A DNA stretch of 9,187 bases from Candidatus Rokuibacteriota bacterium (GTDB lineage: Bacteria > Methylomirabilota > Methylomirabilia > Rokubacteriales > CSP1-6), in contig QHRT01000463.1 of NCBI GenBank assembly GCA_003220195.1, forward strand, positions 1 to 9,187, in the 5' to 3' direction. Shown one piece after another: positions 1 to 6,200 of this stretch (the stretch's first letter is position 1; each line of letters opens with the position of its first letter). The position numbers and the translations under genes were made by a program. Under the pieces are notes generated by a model. That model did not search any database and was not told the DNA's origin. It worked only from the letters and a program-made list of their open reading frames with translations.

Positions 1-2
1 AG

Positions 3-506
3 GGCTCGAGCATCGCGCAGATGGACGTCGGGAAGCTCGGCGGCGTCTGGCAAGGCGTGCGCGACACCTTCAAGCACTGGTGGCTCGTGCTCCGCTGCAG
101 CGCGATCGGCACGTTCATCTCGATCATCCCCGGAATGGGCGCGGCGACGACACAGTGGCTCGCGTACGCTCACGCCGTGCAGAGCTCGCCGAATCGCGAA
201 CGGTTCGGCCGGGGCGCGGTGGAAGGCGTCCTCGGCCCGGGCGCCGCGAACAACTCGACCCTCGGCGGCAGCCTGGTCACGACCGTCGCGTTCGGCGTGC
301 CGGCCAGCGTCAGTACCGCCATCCTCATGGGCGCGTTCCTCATCCAGGGCCTGGTTCCCGGACCGGCGATGCTCACGCCGGCGCCCCGCGGCAACCTCTC
401 GGTGACCTTCGCGATGGTGTGGACGATCGTCGTCTCCAACGTCATCACCGTCGCGATCTGCTTCCTGTTCCTGAACCAGCTGGCCCGGATCACGCGCGTG
501 CGCGCT
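3..506 (+). CDS. tctA: TctA-family tripartite tricarboxylate transporter permease, 5'-truncated by the window edge and frameshifted at its end
   Basis: This is the large membrane permease of a tripartite tricarboxylate transporter, which imports carboxylates together with a periplasmic binding protein (TctC) and the small membrane subunit TctB. The frame is open through the left edge, so the first half of the protein lies outside; ATG at 21 is internal, not a start. Visible family marks are IIPGMGA (the central GxxPGxGA motif), the FGRGAVEGV-x-GPGAANN segment, FGVPASVSTAILMGAFLIQGLVPGP, and a hydrophobic segment ending FLNQLARITRVR. The usual APE before AANN is GPG here. After RVR the homologous sequence resumes in another frame at about 505 (LGAFAEKNVFEDL). 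About 13-14 residues normally present between these two points are missing, so a frame-breaking deletion separates this fragment from the next entry. No tctC is visible. Confidence 0.88.
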
Positions 507-507
507 C
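501..507 (+). other. Frame-breaking deletion junction inside tctA
   Basis: Frame 3 carries TctA up to I-T-R-V-R (codons to 503) and frame 1 carries it again from L-G-A-F-A-E-K (from 505). The family normally has a hydrophobic stretch of about 13-14 residues in between (from memory of TctA alignments). A loss of roughly 40 bases, not a multiple of three, explains both the missing residues and the frame change. The surrounding bases are a low-complexity run of GC dinucleotides, where replication or assembly slippage is plausible. It may be real decay or an assembly error. Confidence 0.7.
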
Positions 508-1317
508 GGCGCGTTCGCGGAGAAGAACGTCTTCGAGGACCTCTACGTCGTGCTCGCGTTCGGCGCGATCGGCTGGGTGATGGCGCGCCTCGGCTGGCCG
601 CGTCCGCCGCTCCTGCTCGGACTCGTGCTGGGGCCGCTCGCGGAGAACAAGCTGTTTCTCTCGAGCGACAACTACGGCGTCGCGTGGCTGGCTCGCCCCG
701 GTGTGCTGGTGCTGCTCGCGGTCATCGCGGGCGGCCTGCTCGTGCCGATCATCAGCGAGCGGCGCCGTCGTGCGCGATCGCTGCTGGCCGCGTCACCGGC
801 CGGGAGCGCCGCGCAGCGTACGAACGAGCCTCGCGGGCTCATGTTCGACCAGGCGACCCTGTTCAGCTTCGTGCTCGCGGTCCTGTTCGGCTGGGGATTG
901 TGGGCGAGCCAGAACTTCGGCCCGCGCGCCGGCTTGTTTCCCTGGGCCGTCGGCGTCCCGGGGCTTGCGCTCGCGCTCGCGCAGTTCGCGAAGGACCTGA
1001 CCGGGCGACGGCCACCGCCGAAAGAGCGCGAGGAGGAACCGGGGCCCGAGGTGCCACCCGACGTGGCCCGACGCCGAAGCATCGAGATGGTGTTCTGGAT
1101 CGGAGTCTTCCTCGTCGCCATCTGGCTTCTCGGCTTCTCGCTCGCCACCCTGGTGACGACGTTTCTCTACCTCAAGATCGCCGGGCGCGAGAGATGGCCG
1201 ATGACGATCGCGTTGAGCCTCGGTGGCTTCGCGTTCGTCTACGGGGTCTTCGAGAAGGGCCTCGGCGTGCCGTTCCCGCCGGCGCAGCTCGCCGTCTGGC
1301 TCGGCTTCACGGCGTAA
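505..1317 (+). CDS. TctA C-terminal segment fused to a TctB domain (continuation of the broken permease gene)
   Basis: This is the continuation of the permease in the frame one base ahead. It begins with the conserved TctA block GAFAEKNVFEDLYVVLAFG, followed by LGWPRPPLLLGLVLGPLAEN, typical of the TctA C-terminus. With no stop codon it then runs through a charged linker (about 750-840) into a TctB-like (DUF1468-type) domain from the ATG at 841. That domain has hydrophobic helices near FSFVLAVLFGWGLWAS and GLFPWAVGVPGLALALA, an acidic and proline-rich loop, WIGVFLVAIWLLGFSLATL, and a last helix ending FGV-like in VYGVFEKGLGVPFPP. TctA and TctB are usually separate genes; here they form one polypeptide. 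If translated alone after the frameshift, the first in-frame start-type codon is GTG 550. The stop at 1317 is 29 bases before the next gene, so the two are probably co-transcribed. Confidence 0.85.
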   Translation, partial: LGAFAEKNVFEDLYVVLAFGAIGWVMARLGWPRPPLLLGLVLGPLAENKLFLSSDNYGVAWLARPGVLVLLAVIAGGLLVPIISERRRRARSLLAASPAGSAAQRTNEPRGLMFDQATLFSFVLAVLFGWGLWASQNFGPRAGLFPWAVGVPGLALALAQFAKDLTGRRPPPKEREEEPGPEVPPDVARRRSIEMVFWIGVFLVAIWLLGFSLATLVTTFLYLKIAGRERWPMTIALSLGGFAFVYGVFEKGLGVPFPPAQLAVWLGFTA

Positions 1318-1334
1318 CCCGTCACGACGACTCC

Positions 1335-1340
1335 GGAGGA
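1335..1340 (+). promoter_or_regulatory. Shine-Dalgarno site for the OsmC-family gene
   Basis: GGAGGA lies 6 bases before ATG 1347. This fixes the start of the OsmC-family gene and shows that the 64 codons before the in-frame TGA are translated as the beginning of a gene, not as a tail of the upstream reading frame. Confidence 0.85.
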
Positions 1341-1346
1341 CACGAG

Positions 1347-1856
1347 ATGGCGGACGATTTCGAATACGTCTCGCGCGCACGGCTCGAGTATCGCGGTGGC
1401 TTCCGCAACGCGTTTCTCGGCGAGGTGGTCGAGCCCGTCGTGTACGGCGTCCAGGGCGCGCTCCGGCAGTACTACGGCGTGAAGGAGGGGCCGTCGATCG
1501 CGTCCACGCTCGATCACATCGTAGCGGCCGTCGCCGGCTGAATGTACGGCACCCTGCGTGGCGCCCTGGCAGGGCGCAAGATCGCGTTCGATCGGGAGTC
1601 GTTCAAGGCGATGGTCGAAGGCCGCATTTCCGGCATCGGCAAGACGATCCGGATCACATCGATCCACGTCCACTATGACGTGGCGGTGCCGGCCGACGCG
1701 CGCGACGCCACGGAGCGCGCGCTCCAGCTCCATCCCCAGGGTTGTCCGGCGCACCAGAGCGTGAAGGACGCGATCAGGATCAGCTGGGACGCCACCGTGC
1801 GCGTCGGCGATCAGACGATCACGGTTCGAGAGGAAGACGCCGCGGGGTCGCCATGA
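1347..1856 (+). CDS. OsmC-family peroxiredoxin-like protein, predicted selenoprotein (in-frame TGA = Sec65)
   Basis: OsmC/Ohr-family proteins reduce peroxides with two conserved cysteines. This gene reads as 169 codons in one frame, with a single TGA at 1539-1541 followed directly by ATG in the same frame. Before it, residues 1-64 give the N-terminal half: a YRGGF segment, then VVYGVQGA and STLDHIVAAVAG. After it, MYGTLRGALAGRKI and the C-terminal half follow, with HPQGCPAHQSV holding the second conserved Cys (Cys133). The family's first catalytic Cys follows the A-x-A-G helix, exactly where the TGA stands; TGA also differs from the Cys codon TGC by one base. A hairpin follows at 1561-1577. 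I therefore predict selenocysteine at residue 65. Alternatives are a nonsense mutation or sequencing error (other indels occur nearby), giving a 64-residue fragment plus an ORF from 1542. A good Shine-Dalgarno sets the start; the stop overlaps the next ATG. Confidence 0.8.
1539..1541 (+). other. Candidate selenocysteine codon (UGA) in the OsmC-family gene
   Basis: This TGA is the only interruption in a frame that encodes OsmC-like sequence on both sides without loss or shift. It occupies the position of the family's first redox-active cysteine, as judged from the preceding A-x-A-G motif and the helix that follows. The codon after it is ATG in the same frame, which could mislead gene callers into predicting two genes. 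Confidence 0.75.
1561..1577 (+). promoter_or_regulatory. bSECIS-like hairpin downstream of the UGA
   Basis: GCGCCC at 1561-1566 pairs perfectly with GGGCGC at 1572-1577, closing a loop UGGCA at 1567-1571. The loop starts 25 bases after the UGA, inside the range I recall for bacterial SECIS elements (roughly 16-37), and has the guanines near its 5' side that SelB recognition favours. A competing fold pairs CCCUGC (1552-1557) with GCAGGG (1569-1574) around an 11-base loop that begins with G; it also fits the loose bSECIS consensus. Both lie inside the coding sequence, as bacterial elements do. GC-rich DNA forms hairpins easily, so this is supportive rather than decisive. Confidence 0.55.
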
Positions 1857-2857
1857 AGCTCGGCACGTCGCTGCGCTTTCTGTTTCCCACGTCGCCGGCC
1901 ACGCACGATCGGTTTCGCAGCATCCTGGCGACGATGCCGAAGGGCGCCTTCATCGAGCGGCCGCTCGGCGCATATTCGGCGGACGAGCAAGCGCGCAACC
2001 TGATGGACGTCGCGGCGGCGGCGCGCGCCGCGGGGCTCGACGGGCTGCTGACCGGCGACAGCCACGGCGGGAATCCCGGCTACGCCGCGACGTTCTCGCC
2101 GCTGCCGACCGTGGCGCGACTGATGAGCGTGACGGGCGACATGCCGATCGGCGTCGTCTTGCTCGCGCCCTTCTACCATCCGTTCTTGCTGGCCGAACAG
2201 ATCGGCACGCTCGCCGCGTTTGCGCAGGGGCCGCTGATCGTCACGTTCGTCCTGGGCGGCCGGCCCCCGCAGTTTCAGGCGTTTGGCATGGAGGAACGGA
2301 GCCGCGTCGGTCGCTTCGAAGAGGTCGTGAGCGTGACGCGCGCGCTGCTCTCCGGCGAGCGCGTCACGCATCGCGGCCGCCATTACACGCTCGATGGCGC
2401 CACGATCAGCCCGCTGCCTCGTGTTCCCGTGGAGATCTGGGTCGGGGGGACGGTCGCGGCATCCGCCGAGCGAGCGGCACGCATGGGCGACGCCTGGTTG
2501 ACCGGACAGAACGCGACGGACGACGATCTGCTCCAGCAGCTCGAGCTGTACCGGAACGCGGCGACGCGCGCGGGCCGCGTCCCGCGACCCGTCCTGCGGC
2601 GCGATATCTACGTCGGTGCCTCGGACGAGGAGGCGCGCCGGGTCGTCGGAGAGATTCTCGCGGAAGGGTATCGCGGCACCGGGTTCGATCAGCTGCTCGT
2701 CGGAAGCGCCGACACCGTCGTCGGACAGCTGCGACGCTATCGCGAGATGGGCTTCGACTCCGTGATGGTCCGCCACATCGTCGGCGACCACCAGCTCATG
2801 CTGCGCTCGTTCGAGCGCATCGGCCGCGAGGTGATGCCGCGGATCCGCGATCTGTGA
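1853..2857 (+). CDS. LLM-class flavin-dependent oxidoreductase (luciferase-like)
   Basis: This 334-residue protein belongs to the bacterial luciferase-like monooxygenase fold (a TIM barrel using reduced FMN or F420). It begins MKLGTSLRFLFP (first beta strand), then GLDGLLTGDSH around residues 61-71, PIGVVLLAPFYHPFLLAEQ (98-116), the characteristic RVGRFEEVV (151-159) and VPVEIWVGGT (191-200), ending with GSADTVVGQLRRYREMGFD (284-302) as in many soil-bacterium members. Length is normal for the family. The ATG at 1853 overlaps the stop of the OsmC-family gene as ATGA, which implies translational coupling; longer starts upstream would run deep into that gene. Coupling means that output of this enzyme may depend on ribosomes that read through the upstream UGA. 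The substrate cannot be inferred; no flavin reductase is present in the window. Confidence 0.92.
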   Translation: MKLGTSLRFLFPTSPATHDRFRSILATMPKGAFIERPLGAYSADEQARNLMDVAAAARAAGLDGLLTGDSHGGNPGYAATFSPLPTVARLMSVTGDMPIGVVLLAPFYHPFLLAEQIGTLAAFAQGPLIVTFVLGGRPPQFQAFGMEERSRVGRFEEVVSVTRALLSGERVTHRGRHYTLDGATISPLPRVPVEIWVGGTVAASAERAARMGDAWLTGQNATDDDLLQQLELYRNAATRAGRVPRPVLRRDIYVGASDEEARRVVGEILAEGYRGTGFDQLLVGSADTVVGQLRRYREMGFDSVMVRHIVGDHQLMLRSFERIGREVMPRIRDL

Positions 2858-2862
2858 GCGTC

Positions 2863-3847
2863 TTACCGGGCCGCGCCCATACTCTCTTGAAGATAGTCCG
2901 CGATCTCCCACGTGCACTCGAGGCCCTGCGGAATCGCCTTCGTGAGCGAGACGAACGCGTGGATCTGGCCCGGGTACTCGCGATCGACGACGGCGACGCC
3001 GGCCGCGCGCAGTCGCTCGGCGTACGCGTGGCCCTCGTCGCGTAGCGGATCGAACCCGGCCGTCACGATCAGCGCTGGCGGCTGACCGGCGAGATCCTTC
3101 GCACGGATCGGCGAGGCGCGGGGCTCGTTGCGATCGACGCCCGCCGGCAGATGGATGCGGTCGCGCGGAATCACGTGGCCGTCCGCCAGCTCCCCGTGCG
3201 ACGCCGTGTCGAGCGCGAAATCGACGGCGGGATAGATCAGCACCTGGCACGTCGGAACCGGCACGCCGCCCGACGCCGCGAGCTGTGACACCACCGCCGC
3301 GAGGTTACCGCCGGCGGAGTCGCCCGCGACGGCGACGCGCATCGGGTCGCCGCCGAGCTCCGCGGCGTGGCTTCTGAGCCAGCGGTAGGCCGCGAACGCG
3401 TCGTCGACCGCGGCGGGAAACTTGTGCTCGGGCGCGAGACGGTAATCGATCGCGACGACGATTGCGCTGGATCTCTGCGCCAACCTCGCGCAGAGACCGT
3501 GATGCGTCTCGAGATCGCCCTGCACCCAGCCGCCACCGTGGAAATACGTGGCGACCGGACGCGGCGTCGCGCCCGGCGCCGGATCGTAGACGCGCGCGGG
3601 AATCGCGCCGGCCGGCCCAGGGATGGTGATGTCGGCAATCCGCGCGAGCGCCGGCGCCGGCTCGTCCATCAGCGTCACCATGGTGCGGAGCTGCTGGCGC
3701 AGCTCGGGCAACGGCGGGAAGTACCCCGGCTGGCGGATCGACTTGACCGCGCGTGATGCGATGGCCGTCGAGGAATTGGAGCGCGTCCGCCTCGCTCATC
3801 GCGGTGTGCTCGAGCGTCAACGTCATCTCGGCATGAGCGTCGGTCAT
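2863..3847 (-). CDS. HSL-family alpha/beta hydrolase (esterase/lipase), with a frameshift near the 5' end
   Basis: This is a hormone-sensitive-lipase-type esterase. In the main frame it shows the oxyanion motif HGGGW (about nt 3540-3526), the DYRLAPEHKFPA segment, the nucleophile motif GDSAGG (Ser near nt 3318), the acid in AGFDPLRDEG and the base in GQIHAF, so the triad is complete. The main frame lacks a good start (only TTG at 3711) but continues upstream as AVKSIRQPGYFPPL to a stop. A strong Shine-Dalgarno (3858-3853) precedes ATG 3847 in another frame, giving MTDAHAEMTLTL...FLDGHRITR. Joining the frames near 3750 with one extra base makes a continuous protein, so I place the start at 3847 and infer a frameshift. 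A second oddity is a short passage RDRIHLPAGVDR, where relatives have roughly 8-12 more residues. It is the last gene of the minus-strand operon, 31 bases after the Gfo/Idh gene. Confidence 0.85.
3748..3760 (-). other. Inferred frameshift in the hydrolase gene
   Basis: Reading from ATG 3847 the frame gives FLDGHRITR down to about 3752. Hydrolase-like sequence then continues one base out of register from 3750 (AVKSIRQPGYFPPLPEL). One extra base (or two missing) in the GC-rich CACGCGCGG context would explain it. The exact base cannot be set without a homologue. Confidence 0.6.
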
Positions 3848-3852
3848 CGGGT

Positions 3853-3858
3853 TCCTCC
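3853..3858 (-). promoter_or_regulatory. Shine-Dalgarno site that sets the hydrolase start
   Basis: On the minus strand GGAGGA is followed by 5 bases and then ATG at 3847. It supports a start about 45 codons upstream of the TTG at which the main hydrolase frame would otherwise begin, and so supports a frameshift between them. Confidence 0.7.
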
Positions 3859-3878
3859 AGTGTCGAACGGCGATGCGG

Positions 3879-5066
3879 TTACTCGAGCTCGTCGAGCGCG
3901 GCCACGGGCACGGGGACTTCGGCGCCGTTCCGCTCCGCCGAGAGATACCCGGCGTACAGCGTCGTGACCGTGTCGTGCGCGATGACGGCGCCGGCCTGCG
4001 GCCGTCCTCCGCGCACGCAGCACTCGACGAAGTCTTGCACTTCTCCGTAGAAGCCCTGCTGCCACTCTTCGTCGGCGGCGGGATGGCTCCAGCCTTCTTT
4101 TGTGCCGGTCTTCTCGACGACGTAGATGTCGCGGAACTGCGCGGCCTCGGGATTGTAGGTGTCGAGCAAATTCACCGGATTGAGCCGGCACGTCGTGCGG
4201 TGGTTGTTGGCGAACACCTCGAGCCAGTTGTGGACGCCGCCCAGCACCAGTTCGGTCGCGAACACGTCGGCGACGGTGCCGTCGTCGAACGTCACGTGCA
4301 GCTGGCTGAAGTCCTCGACGTCGTCGTAATCGGTGCGCAGGAAGCCGCGATCGCGGAAGCCGGGCAGGCGCGTGATCTCGTGGACGCGGCACGAGACCGT
4401 GCGCGGGCGGATCGGCCGACCGCTCCGCGCGCGCCCTTCCACCTGCTTCAGGTAGAGACACGCCGACAGCGGATGACAGCCCTTGCCGACGAGCGAGCCG
4501 CCACCGGCGTGGCGCCAGATGCCGTAGACCGGCGAGTGCGAGCCGCTGTGCGATTCGCCGCCCAGCATCCAGAGGATCTGCGCGTCGGTCTTCTCGAGGA
4601 TCTCGCGCTCTTTCTGGACCGCGGGCGCATAGATCCAGTTCTCGGCGTAGCCGAGGATCACGCCCCGGCGTCGCGCCGCTCGGGTGATCCGATCGGCGCT
4701 CGCGACCGCCTCTTTCAGCAACGTCTCCTTGCTCGCGCGGTTGCCGGGGACCGCGCCGTCCGGCGATCCGAACGCGCCGGTGAACGGCTTCTCGATCACG
4801 ACGTGCTTGCCGGCGTCGATCGCTTCGAGCGCGACGGGCTCGTGCGTCGCCGGCGGCGAGCAGACGTCCACCAGGTCGACGTGCGGCAGCATCGCGCCGA
4901 GGCTCGGATAGGCGGTGGCGCCGCTCTCGCGCGCGAACGCGTCGCGGCGCTCGGCGGTCGGCGACGTCACCGCGGCGAGGCGCGCCTCGCCGCCGTACAC
5001 GCGACGGTACGCGAGCAAGTGAAGATGCGCGGCAAACCGCGAGCCGACGACGCCGATGCGCAGCAT
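3879..5066 (-). CDS. Gfo/Idh/MocA family NAD(P)-dependent oxidoreductase
   Basis: This 395-residue protein has the Rossmann N-terminus RIGVVGSRFAAHLH (residues 3-16), the VDVCSPPATHEPVALEAIDAGKHVVIEKPF block (67-95) with the family lysine in EKP (Lys93), and a C-terminal Gfo/Idh domain with GGGSLVGKGCHPLS (188-201; His198 fits the usual catalytic histidine, and the following H-x-x-D aspartate is Ser here). Family members oxidise or reduce sugars, inositols and related cyclic or keto compounds. An insertion SPDGAVPGNRASKETLLKEA (101-120) follows the EKP region and lengthens the protein a little. The ATG at 5066 lies 3 bases after the stop of the monooxygenase gene, with no clear Shine-Dalgarno, so translation is probably coupled. 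The substrate is unknown. The frame looks intact. Confidence 0.93.
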   Translation of the reverse strand: MLRIGVVGSRFAAHLHLLAYRRVYGGEARLAAVTSPTAERRDAFARESGATAYPSLGAMLPHVDLVDVCSPPATHEPVALEAIDAGKHVVIEKPFTGAFGSPDGAVPGNRASKETLLKEAVASADRITRAARRRGVILGYAENWIYAPAVQKEREILEKTDAQILWMLGGESHSGSHSPVYGIWRHAGGGSLVGKGCHPLSACLYLKQVEGRARSGRPIRPRTVSCRVHEITRLPGFRDRGFLRTDYDDVEDFSQLHVTFDDGTVADVFATELVLGGVHNWLEVFANNHRTTCRLNPVNLLDTYNPEAAQFRDIYVVEKTGTKEGWSHPAADEEWQQGFYGEVQDFVECCVRGGRPQAGAVIAHDTVTTLYAGYLSAERNGAEVPVPVAALDELE

Positions 5067-5069
5067 GGG

Positions 5070-6200
5070 CTAGAACCGAATGTCCACGGGCGGCAGACCG
5101 AACTCCGACCGCCCGAAGATCGCTGCGGCCCTCTCCGGCACGTTGCCCGCGTGCGCGCGCATGGCATGCACGTCGCGCCACGCGCGCTGGATCGGATTGC
5201 CGAGGAAGATGCCGCGGCCGCCGCTCGCCAGGAACAACCGATCGACGACCGCGACGCTCCAGTCGGTGGCCTTCGCGGCGTCCCACCGATAGCGGGCGCG
5301 CTGCTCGAGCGGGATCGGCTTGCCGGCCTCGACCAGCTCGATCATCGCGGTGAAGTTGGCGAACAGGCGATCGCGCGCAGCGTGGACGTCCGCCGCCGCT
5401 TCCGCGAGATGGAACTGCGTGAACGGATCCTCGGCGACGCGGGACTTGTCGCGCGGGTTGACGCGCGTCTTCGTCTGCTCGCGAAAGTGGTCGAGCGCGC
5501 CGAGCGCCACGCCGATCGCCGGCGCTGCGAGCGCGTTCGGGAACAGGATCCCGAACGGCAGCCGGTAGAGCGGTCCATCGTTCACCACGGTGCCGGGGTT
5601 CGTCAGGTGGAACGCGTCCCGATACGAATGCGTCCGGTACTCCGGCACGAACGCGTCGTCGACGACGATGTCCTTGCTGCCGGTCGCGCAGAGCCCGACG
5701 ACGTGCCAGTTGTCGTCGATCTGGTAGTCGCGGCGCGGGATCAGGAACGTCCGCACGTCCGGCGGGTCGCCGGGCGTTGCCGTCGGCACCTGGCCGCCGA
5801 GCACCGCCCACTCGCAGAAATCGCAGCCGCTCGAGAACGACCAGCGTCCGCTCAACCGGAAGCCGCCGTCGCCGCGCGTGACGGTCCCCGTCGGCGCGAG
5901 CGACGTCGAGACCTGGGTGCTGGTGTCCTTTCCCCAGACGTCTTCCTGCGCCTCGGGCGGGAAGAGGCCGAGGTGCCAGTTGTGAATACCGATCACGCCG
6001 AGGATCCACGCGCTCGAGCCGCAGACCGTACCGACGTCCATGACCGCCTGATAGAACGTGCGGGGATCGAGCTCGTAGCCGCCGTGATGCCGGGGCTGCA
6101 GGCAGCGAAACGCTCCGGAATCCTGAAAGTCCTTGAACGTTTCGTCAGGCAGCCGCCGCAGCTGCTCGGCGCCGGCGGCGCGCTCGCGCAGGGCGGGCAT
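5070..6200 (-). CDS. Group D flavin-dependent monooxygenase, HsaA-like (acyl-CoA dehydrogenase fold)
   Basis: This 376-residue protein matches the oxygenase component of two-component flavin monooxygenases such as HsaA, which hydroxylates a steroid-derived phenol in actinobacteria, and the p-hydroxyphenylacetate hydroxylase C2 type. Diagnostic stretches are EQLRRLPDETFKDFQDSGAF (12-31), VCGSSAWILGVIGIHNWHLGLF (59-80), GRWSFSSGCD (118-127), VVGLCATGSKDIVVDDAFVP, and the C-terminal segment WRDVHAMRAHAGNVPERA with FGLPPVD close to the end. I chose ATG 6200, 12 bases after AAAGGA; TTG 6212 is the only other in-frame option after an upstream stop. The N-terminus is slightly short compared with HsaA as I remember it. 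Such enzymes need a separate flavin reductase, which is not in the window. It is the first gene of the minus-strand operon. The aromatic substrate is unknown, so I do not assign hsaA. Confidence 0.9.
   Translation of the reverse strand: MPALRERAAGAEQLRRLPDETFKDFQDSGAFRCLQPRHHGGYELDPRTFYQAVMDVGTVCGSSAWILGVIGIHNWHLGLFPPEAQEDVWGKDTSTQVSTSLAPTGTVTRGDGGFRLSGRWSFSSGCDFCEWAVLGGQVPTATPGDPPDVRTFLIPRRDYQIDDNWHVVGLCATGSKDIVVDDAFVPEYRTHSYRDAFHLTNPGTVVNDGPLYRLPFGILFPNALAAPAIGVALGALDHFREQTKTRVNPRDKSRVAEDPFTQFHLAEAAADVHAARDRLFANFTAMIELVEAGKPIPLEQRARYRWDAAKATDWSVAVVDRLFLASGGRGIFLGNPIQRAWRDVHAMRAHAGNVPERAAAIFGRSEFGLPPVDIRF

Noticed and set aside
21..1541. A single 506-residue ORF on the plus strand
   Set aside because: It is a chimera. 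The first ~160 residues are TctA, the middle is Arg-rich out-of-frame translation of the TctA/TctB fusion, and the last 64 residues are the N-terminal half of the OsmC-family protein, which has its own start at 1347.
1742..1852. N-terminal extension of the flavin oxidoreductase from an upstream start
   Set aside because: The added residues are Arg/Gly-rich and overlap the OsmC gene in another frame; MKLGTS at 1853 is the expected family N-terminus with an ATGA overlap.
1542..1856. A separate 104-residue gene starting at ATG 1542
   Set aside because: It is in frame with the preceding 64 codons and supplies exactly the missing second half of an OsmC domain, and it has no Shine-Dalgarno of its own. 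One gene with a recoded UGA explains it better.
3790..3802. TGA upstream in the hydrolase frame as a second selenocysteine codon
   Set aside because: The sequence before it in that frame is not recognisable, there is no Shine-Dalgarno or start linked to it, and a frameshift from ATG 3847 explains the region more simply.
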